The translations under genes were made by a program, and so were the position numbers. Of a stretch of DNA of 64,000 nucleotides, positions 36,259 through 44,532 are shown in pieces. Source of the DNA: Arenimonas malthae CC-JY-1 (GTDB lineage: Bacteria; Pseudomonadota; Gammaproteobacteria; Xanthomonadales; Xanthomonadaceae); contig NZ_AVCH01000161.1 in NCBI RefSeq assembly GCF_000747075.1, positions 1 through 64,000 on the forward strand, read 5' to 3'. Numbering within the stretch: the stretch's first letter is position 1; each line of letters begins with the position of its first letter. A model generated the notes under the pieces. It did no database searches, was not told the origin of the DNA, and worked only from the letters and a program-made list of their open reading frames with translations.

Positions 36259-37718
36259 TGCAAAAGCAACTTCCCGTCATCGTCATCGGCGCCGGCCCGG
36301 TCGGGCTGGCCGCCGCGGCCCACCTGCTCGAGCGCGGCGAGGAGCCGCTGGTGCTGGAGGCCGGCGAGCGCGTCGGCGCCAACCTGCGGCGCTGGTCGCA
36401 CGTGCGCATGTTCTCGCCCTGGGAGTTCAACGTGGACACCGCCTCGGTGCGCCTGCTCGCGCCCACCGGCTGGACCGTGCCCGACCCGGCCGGTTTTCCC
36501 ACCGGCGGCGAACTCGCGCGGGATTACCTGGAGCCGCTGGCCGCCACGCCGGCGATCGCGCCGCGCCTGCGCCTGGGGGCGCGCGTCACCGCCGTCAGCC
36601 GGCACCAGCGCGACCGCATGAAGGACGCCGGCCGCGCGCAGTCGCCCTTCGTGGTGCGCTACGAAGACGCCCGCGGTGAACACGAACTGCAGGCGCGCGC
36701 GGTCATCGACGCCTCGGGCACCTACCTCACGCCCAACCCGCTGGGCGCTTCCGGCCTGCCGGCCCTGGGCGAGGCCGCGCTGGCGGCGAACATCCATTAC
36801 GGCATTCCCGACGTGCTGGGCGCCGACCGCGCACGTTACGCCGGCCGCCGCGTGCTCGTGCTGGGCAGCGGCCATTCGGCCTTCAACGTGCTGGCCGACC
36901 TGGCCACGCTGGCACGGACGGAGCCGGGCATGCAGATCGTCTGGGGCCTGCGCCGCGGTTCGATCCAGCGCGTGCTCGGTGGTGGCGACCACGACCAGCT
37001 CAGGGAGCGCGGGCGGCTCGGCAAGCTCATCGGCGGCCTGGTGGAGCAGGGCGCGCTGGTGGTGGCGACGGGTTTCCTGCTCGACCGCCTCGAGCGCACG
37101 GCGGAAGGCATCGTCGGCCGCGCGGGCGAGGTGGCGCTGCCGCCGGTGGATGAAATCGTGGCCACCACCGGTTTCCGCCCGGACCTGCGCCCCTACGCCG
37201 AGATCCGCCTCGACCTCGATCCCGGCACGCAGGCGCCGCGCGCGCTGGCGCCGCTGATCGACCCCAACCAGCACAGCTGCGGCAGCGTGCGTCCGCACGG
37301 CGCCGTGGAGCTCAGCCACCCCGAACCCGACCTCTACCTGGTCGGCATGAAGAGTTACGGCCGCGCGCCGACCTTCCTGCTCGCCACCGGCTACGAGCAG
37401 GTGCGTTCGGTGGCCGCCGCGATCGCCGGCGACTGGGAAGCCGCGCGCCGCGTCGAACTGGTGCTGCCGGAAACGGGTGTGTGCATCACCCAGTTCGCCG
37501 ACGAAGAGGCGCCCGCGGCGGCGTCGTGCTGCGGCCCGAAGCCGGCGCAGGTCGTGCCGGCGGCCAAGGACGGCTGCTGTGGCGGACCGCCGAAGGCCGA
37601 CGACGCTGCCTGCTGCGTGCGCGACGAAATCGCACGGAACGCCGGTGCCGGTGGCTGCGGCTGCAGCGCCCCGGCGCCTGCGCCGGCGCGCGCGCCGGTG
37701 GCCGCCTGCTGCGGCTGA
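36258..37718 (+). CDS. FAD/NAD(P)-binding oxidoreductase with vicinal-cysteine C-terminal tail
   Basis: The 486-residue flavoprotein has two Rossmann motifs, GAGPVG at 11-16 for FAD and GSGHSA at 203-208 for NAD(P)H, and a VDEIVATTGFRPDL segment, placing it with flavin monooxygenase or thioredoxin-reductase-like enzymes. The last 78 residues (409-486) form a low-complexity Ala/Pro/Gly tail with eleven cysteines, including four Cys-Cys pairs and a CGC. Vicinal cysteines of this sort bind As(III) in ArsD. With the ArsN1-like gene before it and an MFS gene after it, an arsenical-modifying role (compare ArsO/ArsH-type flavoproteins) is a reasonable inference, not shown. Confidence 0.82.
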   Translation: MQKQLPVIVIGAGPVGLAAAAHLLERGEEPLVLEAGERVGANLRRWSHVRMFSPWEFNVDTASVRLLAPTGWTVPDPAGFPTGGELARDYLEPLAATPAIAPRLRLGARVTAVSRHQRDRMKDAGRAQSPFVVRYEDARGEHELQARAVIDASGTYLTPNPLGASGLPALGEAALAANIHYGIPDVLGADRARYAGRRVLVLGSGHSAFNVLADLATLARTEPGMQIVWGLRRGSIQRVLGGGDHDQLRERGRLGKLIGGLVEQGALVVATGFLLDRLERTAEGIVGRAGEVALPPVDEIVATTGFRPDLRPYAEIRLDLDPGTQAPRALAPLIDPNQHSCGSVRPHGAVELSHPEPDLYLVGMKSYGRAPTFLLATGYEQVRSVAAAIAGDWEAARRVELVLPETGVCITQFADEEAPAAASCCGPKPAQVVPAAKDGCCGGPPKADDAACCVRDEIARNAGAGGCGCSAPAPAPARAPVAACCG

Positions 37719-37722
37719 GCGC

Positions 37723-38889
37723 ATGCACGCCGCAAGGCGCCGCGCGGTGTGGTGGCTGGGCGCGTCGCAGTGCGTTTACTGGGGACTGCTTTATTACGGA
37801 TTCCCGGTGTTGCTGTTGCCGATGCAGGCCGGCCTGGGCCTGCATCGCACGGCGGTGGCCGGGGCCTTTTCCTTCGGCCTGCTGCTGGCGGCACTGTCCG
37901 CACCGCGCATCGGCCGCTGGCTCGATGCGGGGCACGCCGCCGCGGTGTTCCGCGCCGGCGCCGCGCTGGCCGTCGCGGGCCTGGCGTCGCTGGCGATGGC
38001 GCGCGGTGCGTTCGGCCTGGTCCTGGGCTGGTCGCTGGTGGGGCTGGCGATGGCGGGCCTGCTGTACGAAGCCGCGTTCGCCCTGGTCGGCCGTGCATTC
38101 GACGACGCCGGGGAGCGATTGCGCGCACTGGCCGCCGTGACCGTGTCTGGCGGCCTCGCCAGCACCGTGTTCCTGCCGCTGCTGGCGTGGGTGGTCGACA
38201 CCGTCGGCTGGCGCGGCGCGCTGCTGCTGTTCGCGGCGTCGGTCGTCGCCATGGCCGTATTGCTCGAACGCCAGGTGCTGCCGGTGCTGTCGCGACCCAT
38301 CGCCTTGCCGAAGGAGGCGCCCGCAGGCGTGGCGCACCGGAAGGTTCCGCTGGCCGCGCGGGTCGTGTTCCCGCTCGCCACCTTCGCCGCCGCCGGGCTG
38401 ACGACGTTGCTGGTGCCGCTGCTGGTGCAGCGCGGGCAGGCGCCGGTCGCCGCGGCCAGCGCGCTGGCGGGCTTCGGGTTGGCGCAGTTGCCCGGGCGCC
38501 TCTGGCTGCTCGGTGGCCGCCGCCGGGTGTCCGTGGCGCTGCTGGTGTGGTGGCCGCTGGTGCTGCAGTCGGCGGGGCTGCTGGTCGTGGCCATGTCCGG
38601 CGGATTGGTCGCGGCGGCGCTGGGCGTGGGCGTGTTCGGACTGGGCGCGGGGCTGCACACGCTGGCGCGCCCTTGGCTGCTGCAGGGCCTGGCGGGCCCT
38701 GCGCTCGCGGGTCGCTGGAACGGCGAGGTGGCCCGCGTGCAGGGCATCGCGCGCGCGGTCGGGCCGGTGCTGGTGGTCGCCGCGTCCGCAACGCTGGGCA
38801 TGCCGGCGGTGCTGGTCATTGTGGCGCTGGTGCTGCTGGCGTCGGTGCCGGCGGCGCGTTCGCTGGCCAGTGGCGCCCGCAGGCCCTAG
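37723..38889 (+). CDS. MFS transporter
   Basis: The 388-residue protein has about twelve hydrophobic spans and the major-facilitator loop GRWLDAGHAA between helices 2 and 3. The N-terminus (LGASQCVYWGLLYYGFPVLL) resembles bacterial MFS exporters that include ArsK-like arsenite and organoarsenical efflux proteins. It begins four bases after the flavoprotein stop, so it is part of the same operon and probably exports the product or substrate of the preceding enzymes. Substrate and direction are inferred from context. Confidence 0.8.
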   Translation: MHAARRRAVWWLGASQCVYWGLLYYGFPVLLLPMQAGLGLHRTAVAGAFSFGLLLAALSAPRIGRWLDAGHAAAVFRAGAALAVAGLASLAMARGAFGLVLGWSLVGLAMAGLLYEAAFALVGRAFDDAGERLRALAAVTVSGGLASTVFLPLLAWVVDTVGWRGALLLFAASVVAMAVLLERQVLPVLSRPIALPKEAPAGVAHRKVPLAARVVFPLATFAAAGLTTLLVPLLVQRGQAPVAAASALAGFGLAQLPGRLWLLGGRRRVSVALLVWWPLVLQSAGLLVVAMSGGLVAAALGVGVFGLGAGLHTLARPWLLQGLAGPALAGRWNGEVARVQGIARAVGPVLVVAASATLGMPAVLVIVALVLLASVPAARSLASGARRP

Positions 38890-38934
38890 CCTTGCGTGGA
38901 GTCCGGACCCGGGCTGCGCACAAGGAGAACCCTG

Positions 38935-40215
38935 ATGACCGACCCGCGTCGCCCCGAACCGCTGCTGCCGCGCCTGCCGTCGCTGCTGGCTTATCCCGCC
39001 GGCGGGCAGATGCTGGCCTTCCTGGCGGCGCTGTCGCTGCTGCGGCTGCTGGCCAACTTGCCGAACGTGCTGGGCCTGCTGTTCGAAGCGGCGTTCTGGG
39101 TGATGGGCTTCAAGCTGGCGGTGGAAGCGCTCACCAACACCGCGCACGGCCGCTATGAACCGCTGCAGGGCGAGGACGTGCTGGCCACCGACGGCGACGC
39201 CATCGAGCAGCTGCTGCTGATGCTGGTCGTCTACCTGCCCATCGTCGTGGTCGCGGCCTGGGTGGGGCCGGTGCCGGCGCTGGTGATGCTGGGGCTGGCC
39301 GTGCTGTTCATGCCCGCGGCCATCATGCTGCTGGCCATCAACCACAGCCATGCGAACGCGCTCAACCCGCTGGCGTGGTTCGAACTGATCGGCCGGCTGG
39401 GCGGGGCCTATGTGTCGGCGGTGGCGGTGTTCACCGCGCTGGGCGTGCTGTCGGCGCTGGTGCAGGCGCTGTTCGCGGCGACGCTGCCCTACGGCATGGG
39501 CGTACTGCCGGGCAGCTTCGTGGCGCTGTACTCGCTGGTGGCCAGCTACCACCTGCTGGGCGACCTGCTGCACCGGCACCACCGCGAACTGGGCCTGGAC
39601 ATCACGCCGGCGGTGGCGCGCAGCGTCCATGCCAATCCGATCGAAGACGAGACGATGGCGCAGGCCGACGCATTGGCGCAGCAGGGCCAGCCCGCGGCGG
39701 CGGCCGAGCGGCTGGCGGGGCTGTTCCGCGGCCGCGGCGCGTCCGACGCCGTGCACGACCGTTACCGCGAGCTGCTCATCGCCGCCGGCGACCTGCCGGC
39801 GTTGGCCGCGCACGACCGCGAATACGCCAGCAGCCTGCTGGTGACCGGCAAGGACAAGCGCGCGCTGGCCGTGGTGGCCGACACCCGCGCGCGTGTTTCC
39901 GGCTTCGAACTGGCGTTGCCCGAACACATCGCGCGGCTGGTGGCGCAGGCCGCGCGCACCGGGCAGTCGCAGCTGGCGGTGGCGCTGGCGGAAGGCTTCG
40001 AACAGCGCTTTCCGGACAGCCCCGACCTGCCGCAGGTGGTGCTCACCGCCGTCACCCTGCAGAGCGAGCGCCTGGGCCAGGACGAGCCCGCGCGCAAGCG
40101 CTTGCAGGCCCTGCTGGACCGCCACCCTGGCCATGCCCTGGCGGGCGAGGCGCGCACCCTGTTGGCCGCCCTGGACCGGGTCCGAGCCACGGCCAGCGGT
40201 TCCCGGGGCGGCTGA
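38935..40215 (+). CDS. Multi-spanning membrane protein with C-terminal TPR-like region
   Basis: The 426-residue protein has four to six hydrophobic segments in residues about 25-220, a layout like DUF4013-type membrane domains, and a soluble helical C-terminal half (about 235-420) with repeat-like pairs (QADALAQQGQPAAAAERLAGLF). It starts after AAGGAG at 38922-38927 and lies 45 bases after the MFS gene on the same strand. Membership of the MarR operon is uncertain. I do not recognise a specific function; a scaffold role at the membrane would fit. Confidence 0.65.
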   Translation: MTDPRRPEPLLPRLPSLLAYPAGGQMLAFLAALSLLRLLANLPNVLGLLFEAAFWVMGFKLAVEALTNTAHGRYEPLQGEDVLATDGDAIEQLLLMLVVYLPIVVVAAWVGPVPALVMLGLAVLFMPAAIMLLAINHSHANALNPLAWFELIGRLGGAYVSAVAVFTALGVLSALVQALFAATLPYGMGVLPGSFVALYSLVASYHLLGDLLHRHHRELGLDITPAVARSVHANPIEDETMAQADALAQQGQPAAAAERLAGLFRGRGASDAVHDRYRELLIAAGDLPALAAHDREYASSLLVTGKDKRALAVVADTRARVSGFELALPEHIARLVAQAARTGQSQLAVALAEGFEQRFPDSPDLPQVVLTAVTLQSERLGQDEPARKRLQALLDRHPGHALAGEARTLLAALDRVRATASGSRGG

Positions 40216-40329
40216 GCGCCGGGAAAAATGAACCAAGGATCAATTATTTGCAGGACATGACTTCCGGCCCATGGCGCTTCTGGTTAGGTGTTGTAGATTA
40301 CCAACACACCAACTCACGAGGCTCCGGCC
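40216..40329 (+). promoter_or_regulatory. AT-richer leader with an inverted repeat before a small gene
   Basis: This 114-base gap is clearly less GC-rich than its surroundings. GTGTTG (40288-40293) and CAACAC (40302-40307) form an inverted repeat with an eight-base spacer, and TAGATT (40294-40299) between the arms could be a -10. A GAGG precedes the ATG at 40330. It is likely the regulated promoter of the small protein gene. Confidence 0.4.
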
Positions 40330-40575
40330 ATGAATGCCCTGAACTCCTTCTACCGCCTGTTCCCGACCCGCCCGGTCGCGTCCGTGCCGGTGGCCCGGGC
40401 GGCCGTCCCCGCCACCCCGGCGCCGGTCGTCGAGCTCGCCGAGGCACTGCCGGCCCGTCGCCCCGACCGCTACCGCGCCCGTGACTTCGGCACCGGCTAC
40501 GGCCGCAGCAGCGGCTACGCCCAGGACCGTTCCTACACCGCGATGCCGGGCTACCGCCTGGTGCGCGTCGGCTGA
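40330..40575 (+). CDS. Small basic Gly/Tyr/Arg-rich protein, unknown
   Basis: This 81-residue protein has no signal peptide or membrane segment. The N-terminal half is Ala/Val/Pro-rich, the C-terminal half is Arg, Gly, Tyr and Ser-rich (RRPDRYRARDFGTGYGRSS, then YAQDRSYTAMPGYRLVRVG), which resembles a short disordered nucleic-acid-binding or condensate-forming tail. It has its own leader with an inverted repeat and an ATG after GAGG. I do not recognise it. It is convergent with the phosphoribosyltransferase gene, three bases apart. Confidence 0.6.
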   Translation: MNALNSFYRLFPTRPVASVPVARAAVPATPAPVVELAEALPARRPDRYRARDFGTGYGRSSGYAQDRSYTAMPGYRLVRVG

Positions 40576-40578
40576 CCC

Positions 40579-41241
40579 TCAGGCGGGCGGTGCCCCTGGC
40601 GCCGCCCGCCGCAGGCAGGCGCGGACCTCGTCGTCCGTGACCTGCGGGAAGTTTTCGTACCACGCGCCCACGGCCATGAAATCGGCCGGGGCCTGCAGGC
40701 AGACCACCTCGTCCGCCGCCCGCGACAGCACCGCCAGCGTATCCGCGGCGGCCACCGGCACCGCCACCACCAGCTTTCCGGGCGCCTGCGCGCGCAGCGT
40801 GGCCAGTGCCGCGAACATCGTCGCGCCGGTGGCCACGCCGTCGTCCACCACGATCACCGTGCGCCCGGCGATGCGCGGCGGCGGCCTGTCGCCGCGGTAG
40901 GCGCGTTCGCGCCGCGCCAGCTCGCGCCGTTCGGGCGCGGCCAGGGCTTCGAATTCCGCGTCGTCCACGCCCATCGCCTCGATCACCGCCTCGTTGCGCG
41001 CCACCGCGCCGCCGGTGGCAATGGCGGCCAGTGCGAGTTCGGGGTTGGCCGGGTGGGCCACCTTGCGCACGCCCAGCACGTCGAGTTCGGCGCCGAGGGC
41101 TTCGGCGATTTCCGCAGCCACCGGCACGCCGCCGCGGGGCAGGGCCAGCACCAGCGGATCGGCCAGGCCGCGGTGGCGGGCGAGCGACGCGGCCAGGGCC
41201 TGGCCGGCGTCGCGACGGTCGAGGAAACGGGGGCGCATCAT
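40579..41241 (-). CDS. Phosphoribosyltransferase family protein
   Basis: The 220-residue protein has the type I phosphoribosyltransferase PRPP loop VIVVDDGVATGATM at 129-142 and the early LALPRGGVPVAAEIAEALGAELD segment of the stand-alone 'predicted phosphoribosyltransferase' group, often found in stress-response loci. It lacks a hydrolase fusion partner. The ATG at 41241 has a GGAG seven bases upstream and is preferred to the GTG at 41259. It lies downstream of the RND pump gene on the same strand with a 67-base gap. Confidence 0.85.
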   Translation of the reverse strand: MMRPRFLDRRDAGQALAASLARHRGLADPLVLALPRGGVPVAAEIAEALGAELDVLGVRKVAHPANPELALAAIATGGAVARNEAVIEAMGVDDAEFEALAAPERRELARRERAYRGDRPPPRIAGRTVIVVDDGVATGATMFAALATLRAQAPGKLVVAVPVAAADTLAVLSRAADEVVCLQAPADFMAVGAWYENFPQVTDDEVRACLRRAAPGAPPA

Positions 41242-41308
41242 CGGGCTGCTCCGTGTCACGGTGCCACGGCCCGATGATGCACCCGGAGGAACCGGGCTGT
41301 CGCGCGGC

Positions 41309-44300
41309 TCAGGCCCGCGCGTGCGCTTCGCCCGCGGTCGCCGCGCTGGCGGCGGCCGGTGCGCGCCGCGCCACCAGCGTGCGCAGCGCCACGTAGAACA
41401 CCGGCGTCAGGAACAGGCCGAACAGCGTCACGCCCAGCATGCCGGCGAACACCGTGATGCCCGTGGCCGAGCGCACTTCGGCGCCGGCGCCGGTCGCGAA
41501 CACCAGCGGCACGGTGCCGGCGATGAAGGCGATGGAGGTCATGATGATCGGCCGCAGGCGCAGGCGGCAGGCTTCCAGCGCCGCGTCCACGATGCCGCGG
41601 CCCTGCATTTCCAGCTCGCGGGCGAATTCGACGATCAGGATCGCGTTCTTGCACGCCAGGCCCATCAGCACCACCAGCCCCACCTGCACGAACACGTTGT
41701 TGTCGCCGCCCGCCAGCCACACGCCGGCCAGGGCCGAGAGCAGGGTCATGGGCACGATCAGGATCACCGCCAGCGGCAGCGTCCAGCTTTCGTACAGCGC
41801 CGCCAGCACCAGGAAGGCCAGCAGCACCGCCAGCGGGAAGACCACCAGCGCCGCCTTGCCCTGGGTGGCCTGCTGGAAGCTCAGGTCGCTCCAGTCGAAG
41901 CCCATGCCCGGCGGCAGCGCCTGCGCGGCCAGCGCTTCCACCTTGGCCATGGCTTCGGCGGACGACAGCAGGCGCGGGTCGGCTTCGCCCAGGATGTCGG
42001 CGGCCGGGTAGCCGTTGAAGCGGATCACCGGGTCGGGGCCGTAGGTGCGGCGGATCTGCACCACGCTGCCGATCGGCACCATTTCGCCTCGGTCGTTGCG
42101 GGTGCGCAGGTTGGCGATGTCCTCGACCTCGTCGCGGAAGGGCGCGTCGGCCTGGGCGATCACCTGCCAGGTGCGGCCGAACAGGTTGAAGTCGTTGACG
42201 TAGGCCGAACCCAGGTAGGTCTGCAGGGTTTCGAACAGTTCGGTCAGCGGCACGCCCTGGGCCTTGGCCTTCACGCGGTCCACCTCGGCGTCGAGCTGGG
42301 GCACGTTGGCCTGGTAGCTGCTGATCGGGAAACCCATGCCCGGCGTCTGCGAGGCCGCGCCCTGGAAGGCATTCACGGCCTGCTGCAGCGCGCCGTAGCC
42401 CAGGTTGGCGCGGTCCTCGATGAACAGCGAATAGCCCGAGCCGTTGCCCAGCCCCTGGATCGGCGGCGGCATCAGCGCGAAGGCGAAGCCTTCCTCGATG
42501 CCGGCGATGCGGCGGTTGAGCTCGGCGGTGATCTGCTCGGCGCTCAGCGAACGCGCCTTCGACGGCGTGAGGCCGAAGAAGATCACGCCGCTGTTGGGCG
42601 TGTTGGTGAACTGCAGCGGGTTCAGGCCCGGGAAGGCGACTTCGCTTTCCACGCCCTCGATCTGGAAGGCCTGCTCGGCGATCTTGCGCATCGCGCGGTC
42701 GGTGCGTTCGATCGACGCGCCCTCGGGCATCTTCACGCCCGCGATCAGGTACAGCTTGTCCTGCACCGGGATGAAGCCGCCCGGCACCGCCGAAAACACC
42801 GCCATCGTGGCCACCAGCAGCGCCGCGTAGACGGCGAACACCGTGCCGCGGCGGCCCAGCGTGCGCGACACCGTGCGCTCGTAGCCTTCGGCGCTGCGCC
42901 CGAAGAAGCGGTTGAAGGGGCGGAACACCCAGCCGAACAGGCGGTCGATCAGGCGCGTGGCCGCGTCGGGCGCGGCGCCGTGCGGCTTGAGCAGCAGGGC
43001 GGCCAGCGCCGGCGACAGGGTGAGCGAGTTGATGGCCGAGATCACCGTCGAGATGGCGATGGTGACCGCGAACTGCTTGTAGAACTGGCCGGTGACGCCG
43101 TCCAGGAAGGCCATCGGCACGAACACCGCGCACAGCACCAGGGCGATGGCGATGATCGGGCCCGAGACTTCCTTCATGGCCTGGTGCGCGGCGGCGAGCG
43201 GCGTGAGGCCTTCGCCGATGTTGCGCTCGACGTTCTCCACCACCACGATCGCGTCGTCCACCACGATGCCGATGGCCAGCACCAGCCCGAACAGGGTGAG
43301 CGTGTTGATCGAGAAGCCCAGCACGTACAGCACCGCGAACGTGCCCACCACCGACACCGGCACCGCGATCAGCGGGATGACCGAAGCGCGCCAGGTCTGC
43401 AGGAACAGGATCACCACCAGCACCACCAGCAGGGTGGCCTCGAGCAGGGTGGCCACCACCGCGTTGATGGAATCGCGCACGAAGGCGGTGGTGTCGTACA
43501 CCGACAGGATTTCCACGCCGGGCGGCAGCCGCGGCCGGATCTCGTCCATCTTGGCCATCACCGCGTCGCGGATCTGCAGCGCGTTCGCGCCCGGGGCCTG
43601 GAAGATGCCGATGGCCGAGGCGTTCATGCCGTTCAGGCGCGAACGCAGGGTGTAGTCGCCGGCCGCCAGCTCGATGCGCGCCACGTCGGCCAGGCGCACC
43701 ACGCCGCCGTCGGCGCTGGCCTCGAGCACGATGTCGCCGAATTCCTCGGGCGTCTGCAGCCGGCCCTTGGCGTTGATGGGCAGCAGGAAGTCGGAACCGT
43801 TGGGCATGGGCTCGGCGCCGAGCTGGCCGGCCGACACCTGCAGGTTCTGCTCGCGCACGGCGCGCAGCACGTCGCCGGCGGTGAGGCCGCGCGCGGCGAT
43901 CTTGTCCGGGTCCAGCCACAGGCGCATGGCGTAGTCGCCGCCGCCGAAGGCCTGGGCGTCGCCCACGCCGGGGATGCGCGCCAGCTCGTCCTTCACGTGC
44001 AGGCGCATGTAGTTGCGCAGGTACAGCGAGTCGTACTTGCCGTCGCGCGACACCAGGTGCACCACCATCAGGAACACCGGCGACTGCTTCTGGGTGGTCA
44101 CGCCCTGGCGGCGAACGTCCTCGGGCAGGCGCGCCAGCGCCTGGCTGACGCGGTTTTGCACGCGCACCGCGGCGTCGTCGGCGTCCACGCCGGGGCGGAA
44201 GGTGACCGTCATGGCCAGCACGCCGTCGGAGCCAGCGACCGACTTCACGTACATCATGTCCTCGACGCCGTTGATCGCTTCCTCCAGCGGCGTGGCCACG

Positions 44301-44485
44301 GTTTCGGCGATGACCTTGGGGTTGGCGCCGGGGTAGACGGCGCGCACCACCACCGAAGGCGGCACCACTTCCGGGTACTCGCCGATGGGCAGCATGGGCA
44401 GCGAGATCAGCCCCGCCGCGAAGATGACGATCGACAGCACCGCGGCGAAGATCGGCCGGTCGATGAAAAATCGGGAAAAATCCAT
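41309..44485 (-). CDS. RND efflux pump, inner-membrane transporter (MexF/AcrB family)
   Basis: This 1058-residue HAE-1 pump subunit starts MDFSRFFIDRPIFAAV and carries the proton-relay aspartates in GIVVDDAIVVVENVER of TM4, two large periplasmic loops and twelve expected membrane helices. The length and sequence resemble MexF more than AcrB. It would expel hydrophobic drugs with the periplasmic adaptor encoded 47 bases upstream. No outer-membrane channel gene is present, so a TolC/OprM-type partner must come from elsewhere. Confidence 0.95.
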   Translation of the reverse strand: MDFSRFFIDRPIFAAVLSIVIFAAGLISLPMLPIGEYPEVVPPSVVVRAVYPGANPKVIAETVATPLEEAINGVEDMMYVKSVAGSDGVLAMTVTFRPGVDADDAAVRVQNRVSQALARLPEDVRRQGVTTQKQSPVFLMVVHLVSRDGKYDSLYLRNYMRLHVKDELARIPGVGDAQAFGGGDYAMRLWLDPDKIAARGLTAGDVLRAVREQNLQVSAGQLGAEPMPNGSDFLLPINAKGRLQTPEEFGDIVLEASADGGVVRLADVARIELAAGDYTLRSRLNGMNASAIGIFQAPGANALQIRDAVMAKMDEIRPRLPPGVEILSVYDTTAFVRDSINAVVATLLEATLLVVLVVILFLQTWRASVIPLIAVPVSVVGTFAVLYVLGFSINTLTLFGLVLAIGIVVDDAIVVVENVERNIGEGLTPLAAAHQAMKEVSGPIIAIALVLCAVFVPMAFLDGVTGQFYKQFAVTIAISTVISAINSLTLSPALAALLLKPHGAAPDAATRLIDRLFGWVFRPFNRFFGRSAEGYERTVSRTLGRRGTVFAVYAALLVATMAVFSAVPGGFIPVQDKLYLIAGVKMPEGASIERTDRAMRKIAEQAFQIEGVESEVAFPGLNPLQFTNTPNSGVIFFGLTPSKARSLSAEQITAELNRRIAGIEEGFAFALMPPPIQGLGNGSGYSLFIEDRANLGYGALQQAVNAFQGAASQTPGMGFPISSYQANVPQLDAEVDRVKAKAQGVPLTELFETLQTYLGSAYVNDFNLFGRTWQVIAQADAPFRDEVEDIANLRTRNDRGEMVPIGSVVQIRRTYGPDPVIRFNGYPAADILGEADPRLLSSAEAMAKVEALAAQALPPGMGFDWSDLSFQQATQGKAALVVFPLAVLLAFLVLAALYESWTLPLAVILIVPMTLLSALAGVWLAGGDNNVFVQVGLVVLMGLACKNAILIVEFARELEMQGRGIVDAALEACRLRLRPIIMTSIAFIAGTVPLVFATGAGAEVRSATGITVFAGMLGVTLFGLFLTPVFYVALRTLVARRAPAAASAATAGEAHARA

Positions 44486-44532
44486 GGAGAACTCCGTGCG
44501 GCCGGCGGGCCGCGGGAAACGGGGTGGGCGGC

